From Pseudomonadota bacterium (GTDB lineage Bacteria > Pseudomonadota > Alphaproteobacteria > Caulobacterales > Caulobacteraceae), in contig JAKBBV010000011.1 in NCBI GenBank assembly GCA_021808285.1, positions 1 to 61,913 on the forward strand: a stretch of 61,913 nucleotides of DNA, in the 5' to 3' direction. A program made the translations under genes and the position numbers. Below are positions 60,202 to 61,913 of the stretch, one piece after another; the first letter of the stretch is position 1; each line of letters begins with the position of its first letter. The notes under the pieces are model-generated. The model had not been told where the DNA came from. It searched no databases and worked only from the letters and a program-made list of their open reading frames with translations.

Positions 60202-61913
60202 ATGTTGGATTGCCTCAGCCCCGAAGCGGCGCTCGCTCAGGCGGCCGCGATCACCTCCCGCCCGCTCATCATCACCGGCATTGAACTCCGCGCGCACCCG
60301 ATCGTGTTCGCCAATGACGCCTTCCTGGCGCTGACGGGTTATAGCCGCGAGGAAGTTATTGGTCGCGATTGCCGCTTCCTGCAGGGACGCGAGACGGATC
60401 CGGCGACCATCGTTGACATCCGCGAGGCCCTGGCTGCGGGACGCGCCTATCGCGGCGCCATTCTCAACTATCGGCGAACGGGGGAGCCCTTCTGGAATGA
60501 GATCGTTCTCGATCCGATTCCGGGCCCGGAGGGCGGTCTCATTGGATATGTCGGCTCACAAAACGACATCTCCGAAGCGCGACGCGCCGAGATCGAACGG
60601 GCCGACGCAGAGCGACGCCTCCTCAGCATCGCCGCTCACGCTCCCGGTTACGTCTATCGCCGCCGCCTCACCGCAGATGGGACCTTGAGCTTTCCCTATC
60701 TCGGCCCCTCCCTGAACCGGCTTCTCGGGATTCCGGAATCTCAGACCCTGGAGACCGACGCCTTTCTGTCCTTTGTCCACCCGGAAGACCGGGAAGCCGT
60801 AATCCGAAGCATCGAGCGCTCGGCCGCGCGGCTGTCGGTCTATCGCGAAGAGTTCCGGCTGGTTCGGGCTGATGGGGGCATTGTCTGGGTGCGAAGCGAC
60901 GCGCCGCCCCGACTGGAAAGTGATGGGGCCGTCCACTGGGATGGCATCGCCGTCGACATCACGTCTGAGAAATCGAGCCAGATCGATCTCTCCTTCCTGG
61001 CCCTGAACGACCCGCTCACAGGACTTTGCAACCGGCGCCGTTTTGGACAGCTGGTCAATCAGTCTGCGGCAAGCCTGGCGCCCGGGGCCCAACTGGCCGT
61101 GCTATGCCTCGACGCTCAGGGCGTGGGAGACATCAATGCCGGCCTCGGAGCCGAAGCCGGCGACATGGCGCTCCAGGCCGTGGCCGCGCGCCTCTCCTCC
61201 TTCGCCGCGGCGCGCGGCTTCAGCGTCGCCCGCCTCGCCAGTGACGACTTCGCCCTGCTGGCGCCGCTCGTCTCTGATGAGACCGAAGCCCTCGCGATCG
61301 CTGCGGAGGCCGTCGAGCTCTTCGCGGCCCCCCTCGCCATCGCCGGAGAGAATATGGTCCTTTCCGTGCAGGTCGGCCTTACACTCTACCCTGCCGCGGC
61401 CGATGCGGATCTGAAGGAACCATTCGGAGAGATTCTCCGGCGCGCCGGCGTCGCCCTGACTGTCGCAAGGACCGATGGGCCCGGCGCCTACAGGCTCTAT
61501 GCCGGCGAGGGGGACACGGCTCGCGACCGCGTGGTCATTCGTCAGTCCCTTCACGCCGCCATCGAAGGCGGTCAGTTCGAACTGCATTTTCAGCCTCAGG
61601 TGGACATGGCGCAAGGCACGATCGTCGGAGCAGAGGCCCTCGTCCGATGGCGTCACCCGATCTGGGGACTTCAAAGACCCGATCTCTTCATTCCGCTCGC
61701 GGAAGAAACGGGCCTCATTGTGCCCCTGGGCGACTGGATCATCGCAGAGGCCATTCGGTTGAGGCGGGACTGGGCGGATCGGGGCCTCGCTCCTCCCCGG
61801 ATTTCGGTGAATATCTCCAGCTTTCAGCTCAATCAGACCAACTACCTGGCCAGGGTGGAGAAGACCCTCAAGACCTGGGCCGGCTCTGCCAGCGATTTCA
61901 CCCTCGAACTCAC
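60202..61913 (+). CDS. LOV-PAS-GGDEF(degenerate)-EAL protein, 3' end beyond the window
   Basis: The frame is open from ATG 60202 to the right edge, 570 residues visible. A GGAG lies upstream. Residues 20-125 form a LOV photosensor: VFANDAFLALTGY (Asn38), GRDCRFLQ (54-61) with photoactive Cys57, NYRRTGEPFWNE (Asn89, Asn99) and GYVGSQNDIS (Gln120). The canonical Asn of GxNCRFLQ is Asp. Residues about 144-257 are a second PAS with a FVHPEDR and DITSEK ends. A GGDEF domain starts LNDPLTGLCNRRRF (268) but its motif is ASDDF (346-350), so cyclase activity is likely lost. The EAL domain starts at GAEALVRW with Glu478, then VNISS. Predicts light-modulated c-di-GMP breakdown. Confidence 0.9.
   Translation, partial: MLDCLSPEAALAQAAAITSRPLIITGIELRAHPIVFANDAFLALTGYSREEVIGRDCRFLQGRETDPATIVDIREALAAGRAYRGAILNYRRTGEPFWNEIVLDPIPGPEGGLIGYVGSQNDISEARRAEIERADAERRLLSIAAHAPGYVYRRRLTADGTLSFPYLGPSLNRLLGIPESQTLETDAFLSFVHPEDREAVIRSIERSAARLSVYREEFRLVRADGGIVWVRSDAPPRLESDGAVHWDGIAVDITSEKSSQIDLSFLALNDPLTGLCNRRRFGQLVNQSAASLAPGAQLAVLCLDAQGVGDINAGLGAEAGDMALQAVAARLSSFAAARGFSVARLASDDFALLAPLVSDETEALAIAAEAVELFAAPLAIAGENMVLSVQVGLTLYPAAADADLKEPFGEILRRAGVALTVARTDGPGAYRLYAGEGDTARDRVVIRQSLHAAIEGGQFELHFQPQVDMAQGTIVGAEALVRWRHPIWGLQRPDLFIPLAEETGLIVPLGDWIIAEAIRLRRDWADRGLAPPRISVNISSFQLNQTNYLARVEKTLKTWAGSASDFTLEL

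Overview
The window is G+C-rich, gene-dense chromosomal DNA with bacterial housekeeping content and no sign of a plasmid or prophage. A CtrA-type cell-cycle regulator, a GANTC (CcrM-type) site with TTAACC boxes in front of it, a DUF3035 lipoprotein beside lspA, a class-2 GshA, a PCu(A)C copper chaperone, HIG1-type and DUF1285 small proteins all point to an alphaproteobacterium. Caulobacterales (Caulobacter/Phenylobacterium-like) fits best; this is inference from gene content, not a phylogeny.

Layout. 1-9.4 kb: an unknown large protein cut by the left edge, a small GNAT protein, thiolase, mnmA with a coupled SAM methyltransferase, two small proteins, then ctrA overlapping a membrane M28 peptidase gene. 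9.47-10.32 kb: a complete 850-bp IS5-family (IS427-like) insertion sequence with a -1 frameshift transposase, followed by short palindromic elements. 10.4-17.3 kb: a POT peptide transporter and a leftward tandem run pcuAC-like / MFS / rsmE / gshA / cdh. 17.4-25.3 kb: ileS-lspA-DUF3035, ribF, MaoC hydratase, HAD hydrolase, hydroxyacyl-CoA dehydrogenase. 25.4-30.5 kb: etfBA, cobalamin adenosyltransferase, HIG1-type protein, GST, alpha/beta hydrolase and small unknowns. 30.5-36.2 kb: rbfA-truB-rpsO-pnp with ubiD upstream instead of infB. 36.3-43.7 kb: Phd-like orphan, NDH-2, a cobalt-type nitrile hydratase operon led by a sulfatase/phosphonate monoester hydrolase-like gene, then fhs and an AIM24-like gene on the other strand. 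43.7-50.7 kb: DUF1993, SDR, amidohydrolase, MDR dehydrogenase, an OmpA-family protein with 28 consecutive prolines, a drug-efflux MFS and a tRNA-Thr(CGT). 50.8-60 kb: hemC-hemD divergent from tsaD-gpsA with overlapping start codons, YciI and Rieske proteins, cca-nudix-DUF1285, GNAT, MFS. 60.2 kb to the right edge: a LOV-PAS-GGDEF-EAL protein, cut by the edge.

How the genes work together. Several acyl-CoA steps are present in separate loci (thiolase, MaoC hydratase, hydroxyacyl-CoA dehydrogenase, ETF), enough for part of a beta-oxidation or butyrate/polyhydroxybutyrate route. Translation and RNA metabolism are well represented (mnmA, rsmE, ileS, truB, rbfA, rpsO, pnp, tsaD, cca). The signalling content (CtrA with a CcrM-type site, and a predicted blue-light receptor linked to cyclic-di-GMP turnover) and the nitrile hydratase operon are the most distinctive parts. 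No CRISPR array, restriction system or obvious defence island was seen.
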